Positions 22,027-34,700 are shown, numbered from the stretch's first letter. The stretch: 64,000 bases of DNA from Tetrapyrgos nigripes (GCA_013368315.1 JAACJM010000074.1:186001-250000); one strand, 5' to 3'. The notes: generated by a model from the letters alone, not told the origin. Numbers and translations are program-made.

Positions 22027-24155
22027 CTAGGTGTTGGTGGGGGTGCCCAGAAAAATGACGAAGCGAATATTGAAGTTCACCCTCAAAGGTGGGGGTGCAC
22101 AGTTGTTAGAAGTTGAGGTGATCGTAGAAGCAATTACTGTGAGTGAGCCAGTAGGGATCTCGCCTGTCCACCTGGGTAGAATTTTGTCAATGGCCCCCAG
22201 ATCGTCATTGACATTGAATTTCCCTTCTGGCTGTCTAGCATCATATACAGGAACTAAAGAGAATGATGTGAGAAATGTGCAAGTATATGAATATATGAGG
22301 CACAAACCACAAGCATCGAATGGTAATGAAAAGGCATTCACACCAGTTGGAGCTGATGACGAACTGGCTGTAGTGGAGGAATATACCCAATCCGTGTTTG
22401 GTGAAGCTGGGTATACAAAATCCAAGTCATATCAGAAGGATGAAATTGATAGTAGCAATGCAGATTTACTTACCTGTAGGACCTGAAGATGTTGGGTACA
22501 TACTCTCAAATCTTGTGGAGAATGACAACACATCAGCGAGGATGTCTGCTCCCATCTCTGTACCACCTTCGGCAAGAATCATATTGATAACTGCGATGCT
22601 TCAATCAGCATCTTGAGCATGGAGAATTCCATCAACCTTGTGGAATCGTTTTGGCTGCTGGCCTAGAGTTTGGGAAAAAGCGATGACGGATGAAGATTCA
22701 ACATATATAGGGAATAGTGCTATGGTGAGTTGAGTGGGAGCTCGGATATACAAGACATTTCTAATCAAGTTGCTACCATGACTGGAGAATGCAGCAACCC
22801 TAGTGGACTCCCATAGGAGCTCAGGATCATGATCTGTTGAGAAGCTGAAAGAAGTTGAGATGAAAGTCATTGGATAGCACGTAGTATGATTACTTACAGT
22901 TCATGAATGAATGATGCAATGATTTTCTCAGTTAGTGAGCTTTCCACCACTTCACTGTGCATAGAAGAAGCTTGAGTAGTCGTGATTTTACGAGAAGAGA
23001 AATGGCTTACAGTGGCAGCCCACTGGAAAAGTCTGGAATAATTTCATTGATACTAGAGATGAAGATCGAGGTACAGAAATCTCTTCAGACAACAGCTGGA
23101 AGAAAGCTACTAGAAGAGACTTACAATCCGTAGAGTCTGCGGCTTTTACAAGATGTAGTAAGGCGAGGTAGGATCCTGATGGCAGTGCAGATATACATAC
23201 AAAGCAAATATTCTTGTGTCCGGACGTCGTATCTCATCAATACTATGCCATGATCATGAGACAGGGACTGTTAGGAGAGCATAACCTAGTGACTCACATA
23301 GAAGTCAAAAGACGAAGATTGGAGTGTTCAGTGGTATCTGTCACCACCGAGGTTTGGGACTGAGAGGTGTCAGCTGCATTAGGGACAGCAAGGTTGTTGT
23401 TGTATCTGTAATATTGCAGTGGGGATCTGAAGATACTGGATAGATATGAGTATGAGACCATGTAGGGACAGTATGGTTCACACGTACAGATTGCTTGAAA
23501 AACTTTGAGTGAACGGAGGGGCTAAAGTTGGATATGCTGGATACAAATAATTAAGTCTGAAAATGTCAACCGTGGTGATTAGTCAAGTGTAGTGGAGAGT
23601 GAGTGAGGCAGGCTTATGCAGGATCGGTTGTGACAGGCAGATATTGTTGGGCCAATCTAAGAAGAGTATCAGTCAGCCACAAGGATCAGTAACAAGTAAA
23701 ATGACAGATGTAAAACATACAGTGACAAAGAAGATTGGGTGAAAGGCCTACATTAAGAATTTCTGGAGTAAGCAACATTGTGGCTTTTTGATGAGAAAGA
23801 GATCATATGGGGCCATTGGGGGGGAAGACACAGCAGCGCCACTGAAGAAGGAGACCTCAGATTAGTGGCTGTAAGTGGTTAATGAATATCGGCAATGACC
23901 TTTTATGACCATGCTTTGGGGCAGCAGGAAACTGATTGAGTAGTTTTGGCCTTCTTTGGTGTAACTGGGTCAACCAAAGCGTCAGGCTTAACTGGCGAAG
24001 TACATCTGCATTTTTAGTGAGAAATAGAATGATACAGTGTGAATAAATAATGACACACTTTCAACCTGAGCGCCTCACTTGAGGGTGATGATCAGACTCA
24101 GAATCATCATCTTCAGTAGGACCAAAATCTTCTAGATGGGGTTTCTTGGTAGACA
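22027..24155 (-). pseudogene. Multi-exon gene of unknown function with one in-frame TGA
   Basis: Reading the minus strand, these exons join in one open frame: 23556-23488, 23426-23298, 23242-23201, 23142-23125 (18 nt), 23082-23011, 22954-22898, 22844-22474 and 22406-22027, all with GT-AG introns of 30-70 nt. A likely first exon starts at the ATG near 24155 (MSTKKPHLEDF), but the link between is uncertain. Recognisable stretches are RYNNNLAVPNAADTS, DEIRRPDTRIFAF, LGQQPKRFHKVDGILHAQDA and VYDARQPEGKF...LPRWTGEIP...FLGTP. I believe this is an Agaricomycete-specific family without a known function. TGA at 22601-22603 replaces an expected residue, probably Arg (CGA). Confidence 0.65.
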
Positions 24156-24558
24156 TGATGAAAAAGAGATATTGCTGACCAGGACACAATGGTTGAAGGC
24201 CTTATAAATGTGACTCAGTAGAACTCAGTCGGAAAAGATTGTCAGGGGAAGGCTACAAAGTCCAAATGATGACAGGAGTCCCTGAGTCAAAAAAAAATAC
24301 AATACTCTCCATTTCTTCAAAGCCCAATTCAGAGTGGCTAGGAGACGCCAAAAATTATATGTATGCAGTGGCGATTAGAAGAAGCATTGAAGGACCCTGA
24401 GGATTTCAACCCTATCAATATGGACATCTTGATACTAGTCGGGATTTGATTGCTGCTTTATCAAGCAGACAGGCCTCAAGCGAGCTGGAAAAAAGAAGCT
24501 TGCTGCAGTGTGATTGAAGGTGACAAGTACTATGCACACTTTGTAGTCCTCAAATAGC

Positions 24559-24852
24559 ATGGGAAGCAAGCATAAGAAAAGTTTGCATAGTCCTGAATCG
24601 GCGCCATTGGGTAACTGACCCTACAGCAAATATTTATATGATAATTAAACCCTAAACACCTGAAAAAATGAAAAACAAAGTAGGAACACAACCGCCAGCA
24701 AAATGAGAGAGGTCCGAGAGCATGGGAACCAACCATGGAAAAACTTTGCCTCGTCCTGAAGCAACATGACTCATTGACTGACCCTATGGCATTCATTTAT
24801 ATGAAGAATGGACCCTGAAGGAACCAGTAAAATGTCAAATGAAGGAGGAACT
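24559..24852. repeat. Diverged tandem duplication, period 162 bp
   Basis: 24559-24690 and 24721-24852 share CATGGGAA, a CTTTGC or GTTTGC box, TCCTGAA, ACTGACCCTA, ATTTATATGA, ACCCT(A/G)AA and AGGAAC in the same order and spacing. No frame is conserved. The surrounding 24160-25140 holds no gene that I can support. Confidence 0.6.
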
Positions 24853-25141
24853 TGTGGTCTTCAGTTTCTGGGCAGCTTACAAAACTTTCGTGCTATGTGG
24901 CGCAACATTGGCCCACATGTCCCTCATATATTTATTATGTACATTCTTACATACCAGAGGTGGATGAGAAGAAGGCGAGTCAAGTGGAAAAACTGAGTGA
25001 TACCTGATGCCAGGTCCTGATAAAATTGACATAGTTTATAATTATGGATTGTCTATGTACTCAAGGCTGCGGTGGCTCTATTCATGCATGCTCTACTGTA
25101 TACTTCAGATACCAGGCGAAGAAAATGAAGACGAACGTTGA

Positions 25142-26482
25142 TCAGTGTTTCTCATTGTTCAGTGTAAGGTCATCAAGTCTTCTCCGTATGTGTGGCTCTT
25201 CTGCCACATCGTCATCATCTGAACTGTTGTCATATCGCAGCCTTTTCAGAAGACTAGTCTTAGTGGGTGATGTCTGGGAAGAAATTGCACTGTTTCGTGC
25301 AATGGCTGCAGCCTAAAAGAATGATCATCAATATAAATGGTCAGTGGCAAAGTAGGGATACACACAGTGGAGATAGAGTCATTCAAGAGAACAATGGACT
25401 TCAAGATGGTTATCATCTTATATGCACTGTTGTGTTGTTGTACTGCAATCACAGTGAACTGGACCTCAACAATATCACCAATGGTAAAAGCACTAGGCTG
25501 CACATCTGTATAGCTAGGTAGATGGTTTCATATCAAGGGAGGATTTTTGAGGAATAAGGCTGAACTTACTGCCATTTCTTTCCAGGCTTTGATGCTTTCA
25601 TATAAAGCACCTCGTTTTCTTCCACATGAACGATACCATCCTTGAGCAAAGACTGAAGTACTCGATCTGGATCAATGCCATCTTGGAATGGTACATTTTG
25701 CTTCCCCAAAGCATTCGAACCGACTGTGAAATATCGACAACCAGCAGTAACACCAACGTGACCAGAGCCAAATGAGGTGTCTGGTTTCCAGGGATTGAGA
25801 GTATGGCCAGTCAAAGCACGCTGGAACTTAGAAAAGAGGTGATGGAGTTGATTGGTAGCAGCAGTCATGTAGGGAAGACCAAGACCTAGAATGCCAATAT
25901 GTTGTTGGAGGTAAGGGACTTGTTTGCTGCGCATGGGCTCCACTATTATGATTTTGTGAAATCAAAAGACAGTGAATGCTACCAAATCGCCTACCTGACC
26001 AAACCAACAGGAGGTAGTTCTTGCTCATAAATGATGCCTTGAAGTCGAAAGATTGTTTCTTCATAAGGACCATGCTCATTTTCAATGTCTACAGGATTGG
26101 TTGCACAATAGGAGTGTGGTGTTGTATATCTCTGAACTTGTAGGTCACTGTTCTGTAAAATTAGTGCAAGATTTTGAATGTCCACACCAGTGACAAAAGA
26201 AGGTATAAGAACATATGGAATCAGCAGTTAATGACCTCGATTGTTTGAGATTTAGTGCATTCCTTTCTCTTTGAAGATCATCGAGGAGATGTTCTGGCAA
26301 TAAAAACAGCAGAGAACTTGAGGGGCCAGGGATAGATGAACACCAAAGATGGGACTTACTTGCTTCGTCAAAATTGAAATATTTGTCCATGAGTGTACCC
26401 AGAGCAGAAGGGGAGAGTAAGAGGAGGCCACTCGCAATACAGCTGTACTTGCAGTGCACAGGTGACCGTGTCAGCCAGGAGC
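25142..26482 (-). CDS. Multi-exon gene of unknown function, apparently intact
   Basis: Exons 26482-26360, 26293-26236, 26147-25995, 25926-25570, 25513-25366 and 25312-25142 join in one open frame through GT-AG introns and end at TGA 25142-25144. The start exon is not identified. Landmarks are GTLMDKYFNFDEA, DIENEHGPYEETIFRL, ILGLGLPYMTAATNQL, FGSGHVGVTAGCRYFTV, a stretch ending IVEVQFTVIA...KMITILKSIVLLNDS, and an acidic SSDDDDVAEE tail with basic RRR. I recall similar Agaricomycete proteins annotated only as hypothetical. Unlike most neighbours it has no premature stop. Confidence 0.65.
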
Positions 26483-26489
26483 CTGAAAT

Positions 26490-27182
26490 GATGTGAAGAT
26501 CAGTGAAGGCAGTGAGAACATAAAAACGCTATATTGTTGTCACAGTCTAGTCAGGGTCTCATCACATTTTTCACAGTCCTAGCTTCGAAGAAGCTACCTA
26601 GAAGGCTATTGATTCCAAAAATGAAACACGAGATGCAATATCATTTTATTAGATGATAGACAAAAAACGGAAACTGGTACGACAGGTGGGAGCTCAGCGC
26701 TCAGCAATTATAGCTGTGCTGACTTGTCTCCACTCACTCCAGGAGCAACGCATGCGAGATCAACTGCACTGTGAATCGTGTCACCATGCACTTTCCACTG
26801 TCCTGTCATTGATACCCAAGCAGAATGGAGTTTGAGAAGATGGAATTGGAGATTCATTCTTTCCGACAGAATCGGCTTTATTCTGACATATACCGACCGA
26901 AAAGTCGACGTCTTGGTTCCTCAACAGAGTGTCAGAAAAAGCCAGAAAATTGGACATCCCTTTTGCCCAATTCCGACGCGTTCTGACATACACTGGCCCC
27001 ATATCAATGCATCGCCATTGTCACCTACCAGACATTGTTGGAAACCATCAGATATAAGCAGATTGGTAACAATTAAGCTGCATTAGTATTCTCAAATAGT
27101 CTACATGCGTTTTCCACCATTTTCTGACTATATCTGCACTACGCTGACTACATACTACTACTACACAGTACCCAAATGTACC
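26490..27182. other. Intergenic, rich in TTCTGACA motifs
   Basis: No gene seen. TTCTGACATA recurs at about 26881 and 26980 with the complementary GTCAGAA at about 26930. This resembles fragments of the inverted repeat at 28001-28080. Confidence 0.4.
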
Positions 27183-27965
27183 TTACATACAGACAAAGTC
27201 CATTATGAAGTCCCAGGAAAGACAGCTCAGGTATGGTGGTGCGCCATTCCCACTATCTTCAAGTAAAGCCGCCTTGAGGAGAGTAATTTTATATACCGAG
27301 ACATCGTCAAAGCAGCAAGCAACGCACTTTGCAGGAGGAGTCACATATCTGCCTTGAAAGTCCTTACCGTCCTTCTGCAAATATGCGTTAGATTGCGGAC
27401 AGGCTGTCAAAAATCGTGGAGGAAACGCACCTGATGCCTTCTGAAGACCCTGCCTTTGAAGCTTTTCTGCTAATCCGCCTACAGCCCTCTTCAGGATGGA
27501 AATAGATGAGATTTATTCGCACTGAAACATAAAAACAATGAGTAGTGTATACAGGCCAAGGGAAGGTCTGCCATACCTGACATTCTCCGAAGACATGTCG
27601 AGAACCCATTGAACTAATGTATGCATGAATTGAGTCAAAGGCAAGACTGAAAGGGAATACACAACTCACCTGTATATGAAGAGGATGTGTGGAAGGTAAC
27701 ACATAGCAAAATGACACGACGAAGATGGGATTACTGGAGGAACAAGCCACGTATGAAGTGACTCACTGGAATAAGAAAGCCTATAGATGTTGGAAGAGTC
27801 AAGTTTGGGTGGCAGCGCAGGCAACTTGAGAGAAGGAGCGAGTTGCAGTGTGATGATGGTGGTGGTACGAGAGGAAGGGGCCAATAGTCCCACAGTTGAA
27901 GAACGAAACGAGGGACTTGACAAAAAAAAATTGGATCCATTGAAAGCCAGGTGACGAGACGTCAT
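27183..27965 (-). CDS. Hypothetical multi-exon gene
   Basis: The ATG at 27965 opens a frame of about 60 codons rich in Ser, Arg and hydrophobic residues (possible mitochondrial presequence). It is followed by short exons with GT-AG borders, and a last exon of about 100 codons starting at RAVGGLAEKLQRQGLQKA and ending at 27183. The last exon has a CVACCFDDVSVYK segment. I do not recognise the family. Confidence 0.45.
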
Positions 27966-28000
27966 TGGTGCCTAAATCGGGCTAGCCAAACGTCTGCTCA

Positions 28001-28080
28001 ATTCTGACGATTTCTGACCAGAATCAACCCTGCTATCAGACTCGATGTTTCTGTCAGATCTAGCCAGAAACAGTCAGAAT
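28001..28080. repeat. Short inverted repeat, TTCTGAC/GTCAGAA
   Basis: 28001-28019 and 28062-28080 are imperfect inverted copies (8 bp perfect at the ends). It may be a tiny MITE or its remnant. The following 28081-28260 shows no gene. Confidence 0.45.
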
Positions 28081-28266
28081 CCCATGGTGACGGTCATGGT
28101 CCTTGGATCTGGTCTATACCAAGTCTGGACGTTCTGGTTGTCAGGAGGGGCAAAGACCGGCTGTGGCAACGAAAAGGGGTGGGAGTTTGAGGTCGTGGTA
28201 AAGTTTTCGAGGTCGACATAAGTTAACTCGGCCTAAAAGGGCCTCGTAACATCCTATACATAGTAC

Positions 28267-30059
28267 CTACAAACGAGGGAAGAAATCTGTAATATTAGTG
28301 TCAACCATGTTCCGAGTCTCCTCCAAATGAGTCTGACGTCCAAAAGATGCAAGAATGGCCTCCATTTTGCGAGCATAAGGATCCTCCATGTCACGAACAA
28401 ATTGCTGAATGACAGACACAGCCTGTAAAGCCTCACGACGACTAGGGCGAGGCTGTAAAGGAGCATCGTCGTCGACATCATCATCACCGCCATTGATTGC
28501 AGCTGATTCCTGGGCCTCCATGGACTTCTGTACAGCGTCATAGATTCCTTTATCCAAATCTGTGTCCTCATCCATGCAGTTGAGCTCCTTTCCGGGGTTG
28601 AGAAGGGACTCAATTGTCATCCTGTTACACCTTTGAAGAGCACCAGTGGCCTGGAGAGCATTAAGAGTGTCCTCAAGCTCAGCTTCAACATGAGAAATAA
28701 GATTATCTTCTTCGGAAGAAGTGTTGAGAAGAGAAGAGATGGGAAGTGAGACGGATTCGGGAACAGCAGTGGTGTTGGAGGAATCAGGAAGGATACCGGC
28801 TTTACGAAAACAGTTGGCTATTGTCGTACAGTCAACTGCCTTCCAGGCCTCGTCAGCCATGCGCATAGCTTCAAGCTGGTCGATATCGTAAATGTTGGAA
28901 GGGGTGGTACCAGAGTCGTATCGGTCAATAGCTCGTTGGAAATAACGGCGACGGTAATGAGCCTTAAAGGTGCGAATAATGCCTTGGTCGCAAGGCTGGA
29001 CATGTGCCGTTAAATTAGGCTCGAAATTGATGACAGTGATGCATTCGAGGTTCTCGGGGGAATGTGACCGGAAAAGTTGTCCTGCAATAGAAGAATCTTT
29101 CGATTCTTCTCTTTCAACTCGCGGTCCCACTCTCTAAGCCATTCCTGATACAAGACAGTGGTCATCCATGCCTTAGCATTGTTGCGATACCGAAAACCAA
29201 GCTGGGCACCAGTCTTATTCTGAAAAACACGAGGCTTGTTAGCCTTCCCAATGACGAAAGGCTCCTTCTTTTCAGAACCATCCGCATTGGCTGTGAGAGC
29301 ATATGTCAAACGAACTTTGCTCCCTTTCACGCCGGAATGTCTCTGATCAGCCAGCCCCATGTCAGGAGGCATGCTAAAAGTACGTTAACCTTTGTCACTC
29401 TTCTCTTTAGAAGAAAGCAAACTCACGCATAGAAAAGCCCAGTCTCATCCATATTGAAGATATCCTTCAGTCTGTATCCATATTGCGCAATGAGCTGCTG
29501 GATCCGTTTTCGTTCTGCCTCAATAACTTCAGGAGATGCTGATCCTGCCTCTCCATGTCTCGTAAACCTCTTCAGGTTGTAACGGCCCTTCAACTTTGTA
29601 AGCCACCCTTCGCTCAACTCCAACCTCTCATCCTGTGGAATCCCACATAGGTCTGCAAAGGCGGTCCATTTTTGACAAAAGAACCTCGCCAGACAAGTTG
29701 ATTTTATGGCCCATTGCTTTAGAAACCCAAAGATCCATCATCTCTGTCACCTCTGGATGCTGAGTCTGATGAGCACGCTTTGCATTGGATGAAGCACCCT
29801 CTGCCACATAACGCTCACGCCATTTATTCTCGTCCTTCACCCATTTCGAGACCCGATCCTGGCGCAGCGTCAAATTCGGCCATTTCTTGTTAAAGTGCTT
29901 CGCAATTTTTGTCTAGTTTTTACCGTTCTTGTGGTACCAGTCAAGAATCTCGATACGCTGAGCGAGGGTAGCATTTTCCTTGCGTGTAAATTCCGGCGAC
30001 TTTTCTTTAGATAACCTGTTGGTTCCCTTGGTTGTTTTCGGGTCGACGGGACCTATCAT
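28267..30059 (-). pseudogene. pogo/Tigger-type (CENP-B-like) DDE transposase
   Basis: The ATG at 30059 starts an N-terminal helix-turn-helix region (LAQRIEILDWYHKNGKN), interrupted by TAG at 29913-29915 where Gln would fit. A CENPB-type HTH follows, then a frameshift near 29680. The DDE core shows DIFNMDETGLFY (first D), an intron at 29426-29374, LLLQDNFSGH (second D), another frameshift in a CCCCC run near 29045, and QPCDQGIIRTFKAHYRR (third D). The C-terminal region is acidic. The Tc1/mariner superfamily's pogo clade uses this layout. I could not fix the terminal repeats. Confidence 0.85.
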
Positions 30060-30444
30060 CACTCATGTCAAAACCATGAAACAATTGAGAAAGGTTGTTT
30101 GACGCACGCTTTCTCTTCTTTGACACCTTGTCACCACTCACAACACCAGCAATATCCTTCAAGTTCTCTACAATGGCCTGCTCTCTCATGTCCAACTGCT
30201 CAAGACCATGTTCATAATCTGAGGCATTTTCCATCTTTTCTACAACCACTGTCTCGTCCACAACATTCCCTTCATTGTCAAGCCATTCCTCCTCTTCATC
30301 CGTTAACTTTTCGTTGCGTCCGAGCCTAGCGGTGAGATCTTTTCTTTTTGCATCAACACGTTTTTTAAGTTCCGTTAGACCTTTTTTCAAGGCAGCCAGA
30401 GGTTCGAGATGCATTGGGGGTGACGAGCGCAGGTTCAGGATCAA
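30007..30444 (-). other. Coiled-coil frame overlapping the pogo transposase start
   Basis: A 145-codon frame predicted as Lys/Glu-rich coiled coil (LKKGLTELKKRVDAKRKDL) with a basic KKRKRA patch. It ends at 30007, overlapping the transposase ATG in another phase. It may be a first ORF of the element or an N-terminal exon. Confidence 0.4.
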
Positions 30445-30449
30445 GCCGG

Positions 30450-32050
30450 GTACGGAAATTATGGAAAATTTATATTAAGCGAGTTGGTAGTAAGCGTAAA
30501 ATTTTGTTGAAACACACCCTCAACACCCCAAACCCGCAAGAATGGTCCGTGCACACTTGCTATATAAGGAAGGTATGTGTTTTGGTCCGGCCAAATGGCC
30601 ATGCGTTATGCCTTATCACGGAGGTATGCGTTACTCCATAGTAACCATGGTGGTTACGCTCAAAAGGTATGCCCTACTAGAGAGTATGCGTTAGCAGGGG
30701 TATGCCTTAGGAGGGAGTATATTGTATCTCTCAAAGTTCTATAGAGCATGCCCCATCCATGGGTCATCGGATTCGTACGGCGCCACATTTTCGGAGGTTT
30801 CCAGACTTGGTCTGGACTCAGAATATATTAGATTCAACTTATACTAACGCATCTATACTATGTTTCTAATATGCGACATCCATGGATCATCGTTGTGATA
30901 CAATGCGCGCAGGGGTAGGACCAAACGCTCATGTGCTCATAGCATGCATGATACATATATCTCCAGATATAACTCCTACATCCATGGCTGATCATGACCA
31001 GGAAAGACATGCCAATGCAGCTTCCGAAAAAGTATCTAAGGAGGTCGACAAAGGATGACTGCTCCCAGGTTCTCTCGACATCAAAAAACCGACCAGTCTC
31101 TCCTGTTCGCTCTTCTCAACAGTCTGAACAATGCAGCTCAACTTTGCCAACCCCCTCCTCACCCTCACCCTCGGCGCAATTGGTCAAGCTGGATGATTGT
31201 GCTGGAAGTGATGTACGTAGCCCGTCGATTATAATCTACTAGCAGCAGGGTTGACCGTTGATACTGATTTCGAAAATTTCCCTCTTTTTCTCTTTCAAGG
31301 TTTGCTGCCGAACGGTAACAAGGCATCATTGACGTCAGTCGCGCTGGTTCTCAAACGATTCTGCATACTTACTTACCTTGAAAACACCTTTCTAGAACAT
31401 CAAATCATTCTGCATTCCAGTCGACCAATGCGTTAATGTAAGTCACGGCTTATGGTAATTAGCCTTATGTATCGAGTTGACTCTGACATCGTGGTTTGCT
31501 TGCTTGGTCGTTACTTAACTATAGGGTCGATCTCGACTTGCGATGGATGATCTTGAGATATTGGGGAGTTGGGAACTGGGAACTAGGAAAGGACAAAGGG
31601 AATAGGCGAAATATCTTGTTTCGTTGGCAGAAGAGGTGGTGGTGTCTCAGTGGTGGTGGTGGTAGTGATTTATCGGTGATTTATCTAGGTGTATTTTGGG
31701 AATTTGATGTACTGCGTCCTTATGCACCTTCCTTCAGAAAATGATGATAAATACTAATATACGGGAACATAATTAACCTTTCAGAAAGACTCGAGAACGA
31801 CCCTCCCCTATCGCATCCCTATGAAGGAGCTGCGACAATGCTCAACTATGTGACTTTGGAGGTTATGAGAGTGCACAGTGGAGTAGAGCAATGCACATTA
31901 CTTATCACCCGATCTCGGAGGACTCGGAACCCTGGTCTGAGGAAGCCAGACTAGTAGTGCGTTGCGTGTTTAGGGGCTTCGGCTGCCGGCCTGGACCGGG
32001 CGTTACTCAACAAGGCAAGTCGTCTCCCATGCCCAGAACGTAACAGTACA
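30450..32050. other. Gene-poor stretch
   Basis: A frame at 30994-31242 (+) rich in Ser/Pro with a possible GTACGT donor at 31213 could be an exon, but I found no partner exon. Around 30580-30720, GGTATGCGTTA or GGTATGCC recurs several times (a decayed short repeat). GGT triplets occur near 31635-31665. Confidence 0.35.
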
Positions 32051-32057
32051 TATAAAA
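32051..32057 (+). promoter_or_regulatory. TATA box of the methyltransferase gene
   Basis: TATAAAA lies 35 bp upstream of the ATG at 32092, so transcription would start very near the coding sequence. Confidence 0.5.
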
Positions 32058-32091
32058 GCCGATGAACGTCGGACGATACTTCTTCCTGACC

Positions 32092-33050
32092 ATGTCTACT
32101 CCAACTCAGCCCATCAACGTCCCCTCCCTCAATCCCAACCCCATCTCCCACCACTCCTCCGCCTATTCCGTCTTATCCCATCTACACGCTCTATCCCTAT
32201 CCCAAGAGCGTGGGAAAGGAAATAGGGGAAAACATTTTCCCAGACTGCCTGGATTCGAACATCTCCCAGGAGATGCTCGGTTGGGTAGTACGGAAGAGTT
32301 TGTGGAAGAGCTTGTTGCACTTGATGAGGATAAAGCTTTGGCGGTGTATATGATTTTGAGAGGAATGGGCGCGAGGAGGGTTGTTGAAGGTAAGTACGTA
32401 GGTTAAAGTCGATATGATGAGTCACTGTGACTCAGATGTCATGGATTTTTTTTTTCATTTGAAGTTGATGGAATTGGTGCTGACGGATCATTGTTGCATT
32501 ATATGTAGCTGGCACATCCTACGGTGTATCTCTCATCTATCTGCTTTGCGCTGTCCTCGACAATATCACTGGCGAAACTCCAGACGCGTATGGCAGTGGC
32601 AGCAATCTCCCACCTCTGGTTGTAGGAACGGAACTCGAACCTGCTAAAGTCGCCAAAGCCCTCGCACACGTTAAAGAAGCTTTCCCTCTATCCACTCATG
32701 ATCCAGAGCGTTACTGTCAAGTTCCACAAATCCTGAACCTCCTCCAAGGAGATCTCCTACAAACCATTCCCTCCTTCTTCGAATCAACTTCCCTCCCAGA
32801 CCAATCAATCGACGCTTTGTTATTGGATATCTGGGCTCCACTGGCTCGTCCTATGCTGGAGCTGATATTGCCGAAATTGAGAAGGGGTGCAGTGGTGTTT
32901 TTGGATAATAGCATGTCGTCGAGGGATAGGTATAAGGACATATTGGAATTTTTGAAAGGGACTGAGGACTCTGAGGGAAGACGTCTGTTCAAATGCGTAA
33001 CTTTACCATTTGAGGGCGGGTTGGAGATGTGTATATATGAGGGACAGTAA
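32092..33050 (+). CDS. SAM-dependent O-methyltransferase-like protein
   Basis: Two exons, 32092-32389 and 32509-33050, with a 119-nt GT-AG intron, give an intact frame of 279 residues ending in TAA. The intron falls inside the SAM-binding motif I, so splicing yields VVEAGTSYGVSLIYLL. Next come VVGTELEPAKVAKA (motif with the acidic ribose-binding residue), LQGDLLQTI, DALLLDIWAPLARPMLELI and a GGLEMCIYEG end. This is the class I fold of catechol-type/caffeoyl-CoA-type O-methyltransferases; substrate unknown. A TATA box is in place. It converges with the F-box-like gene on the other strand and is one of the few undamaged genes here. Confidence 0.85.
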
Positions 33051-33068
33051 TCCTGCATACAGACGATA

Positions 33069-34148
33069 TCAAATCCACGAATGGCGACGTATTTCATACC
33101 ACTTCAATCCATTTTGTTCCAATAAAAATGTTTCTTCACCTTCTCCTGCTGCTTTTATCTTGACCGACTTGGACTCAGCCTTCGTCACTCTAGTGTAATC
33201 ACCAAACCAAAGATCCTCCAATCTCGGACATCTCTCAAAAATCTTCGACGCAGCGCGTTCCTCCGCCCTTCTAAATATCATCTCCTCCTCTTCAGACTAT
33301 ATCGTCATCTGTGCCACACCAAGAAGTGTAATATCCTACGCCGAGAGCACCAACGAAGACTACGGAGAGGACGCAGAGGTGGGTGAATCGGGATAGGTGG
33401 GTGACGAAATTCTGGTATAGTAAGTAGTAGGTGAACATTACTAGAGAATTGTCTTTGAAAAACCCTGGACCACCTGGGACCCCGGACCACATACTTCGAA
33501 CGGTTCGTCTGTATGGCTAAACTCGAAAGAGTCAAAAACATCGATGACATCGAACTGAATGGCCAGTGTTTTGATAGCTGGAACTGCATCGTACACAGCT
33601 GCAATAAAGGGACAGATGTAAGTATTCGTAACATTCCCCAGTCCGATGAGTTGACATACCGTTCATACAATCCTCAGTAACAACCTAGATGAACCAAGTA
33701 CCAGACATTTGAGATTCGTGCCCAGACTCCTCGCTGCACCAACTAAATCCAAAAACGGATCTACATCTGTCCTCCTATAGGACGAAGTAGTTCCCCATTC
33801 ACGGTTTACGGACAAAAACTCTGTGTGTGGACAATGACTGACTAGGTAGTCGCTATATCGGCTAAGGACCACTCGTCTGATGGTTGGGAAGAGCAGATTA
33901 TGGTTAGAGAAGGCCTCCTCGAAGAGGTGAGTACGGTGTTCGTCAATAACCAGTGTAATTTTGTCCAGACGCGTGCTATGAATTGAGATTTTTTGCAATA
34001 TGCTCGTCAGGGTGTTAGGGAGTTCTTGTATGAATGGGGTCTTTTCGGGATCGTTGCGATATCCTCGACGAAGGCTGATTGCCGAACCTTTAGGTTCAAT
34101 TGGCTTCTTACAGTACGTCGGTTTCAAAACATTCTCATGGGGTACCAA
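33069..34148 (-). CDS. F-box/LRR-like protein, probably damaged
   Basis: Frames 34148-33663, about 33620-33430 and 33281-33069 belong together. Landmarks are GYRNDPE...ELPNTLTSILQKIS, RYSDYLVSHCPHTEFLSVN, a YDAVPAIKTLAIQFD segment and IFERCPRLEDLWFGDY. The same landmarks recur in the gene at 43146-44234, so the two are paralogues. The region looks like the C-terminal leucine-rich part of Agaricomycete F-box-like proteins. A TAG ends one segment and a frame change lies near 33290, so exon borders remain uncertain. Confidence 0.55.
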
Positions 34149-34431
34149 ATATATCCATCCCCCCGACTTCTCCGGGCTGTTACAAAGCTATTTGCACCAG
34201 TTCCTTTTGTCAAACATTGCCAAGAATCATTAATATTGCGGCCTCGACCACAACTCCCACCTCTGTCTTATCCTCTGACGTTCGCTTTGCATCATGTTTA
34301 CTAACTGGTCTCTACCTCCTAATGAAAGGGGTGTGGGCCAGCGCCGAGGCATGGCGAGTATGAGGCCAGAGGTCTCTAAAATGCCAAAACATACATTACA
34401 TTTATTGAACTTCGTTTGTACCCACCATCAA

Positions 34432-34700
34432 AATTTCATTGTCTTTTCTTTCTTCACTGGGTCAGATGAGAGTATTACGAATTTCAGATTCCATGCAAGT
34501 GTGGCGTCTCCACTCCCAGTGTAGTACCCGGCTGTATAGTCAACCGAACAGATAGAGCCAGCTGGAATATCTTCTGTATACAATGGAAGTGACAATATTC
34601 CTTTCCAATCCTCACGAGTAAATTGAAAACCTGTTGCACGGTTGCCTTTCCTTGGCCAACCATAAGCTGACTGTTGTAAACTGGGACTAACAATTTTTGA
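34432..34700 (-). CDS. Last exon of a hypothetical gene
   Basis: On the minus strand a frame reads through a YGWPRKGNRATGFQF segment, IPAGSICSVDYTAGYYTG, GDATLAWNLKFVIL and ends at about 34432. The composition is strongly protein-like. Upstream exons may lie at 34740-34790 (MGRDHYLKATGP), but the phases do not match as I read them. No family recognised. Confidence 0.4.
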
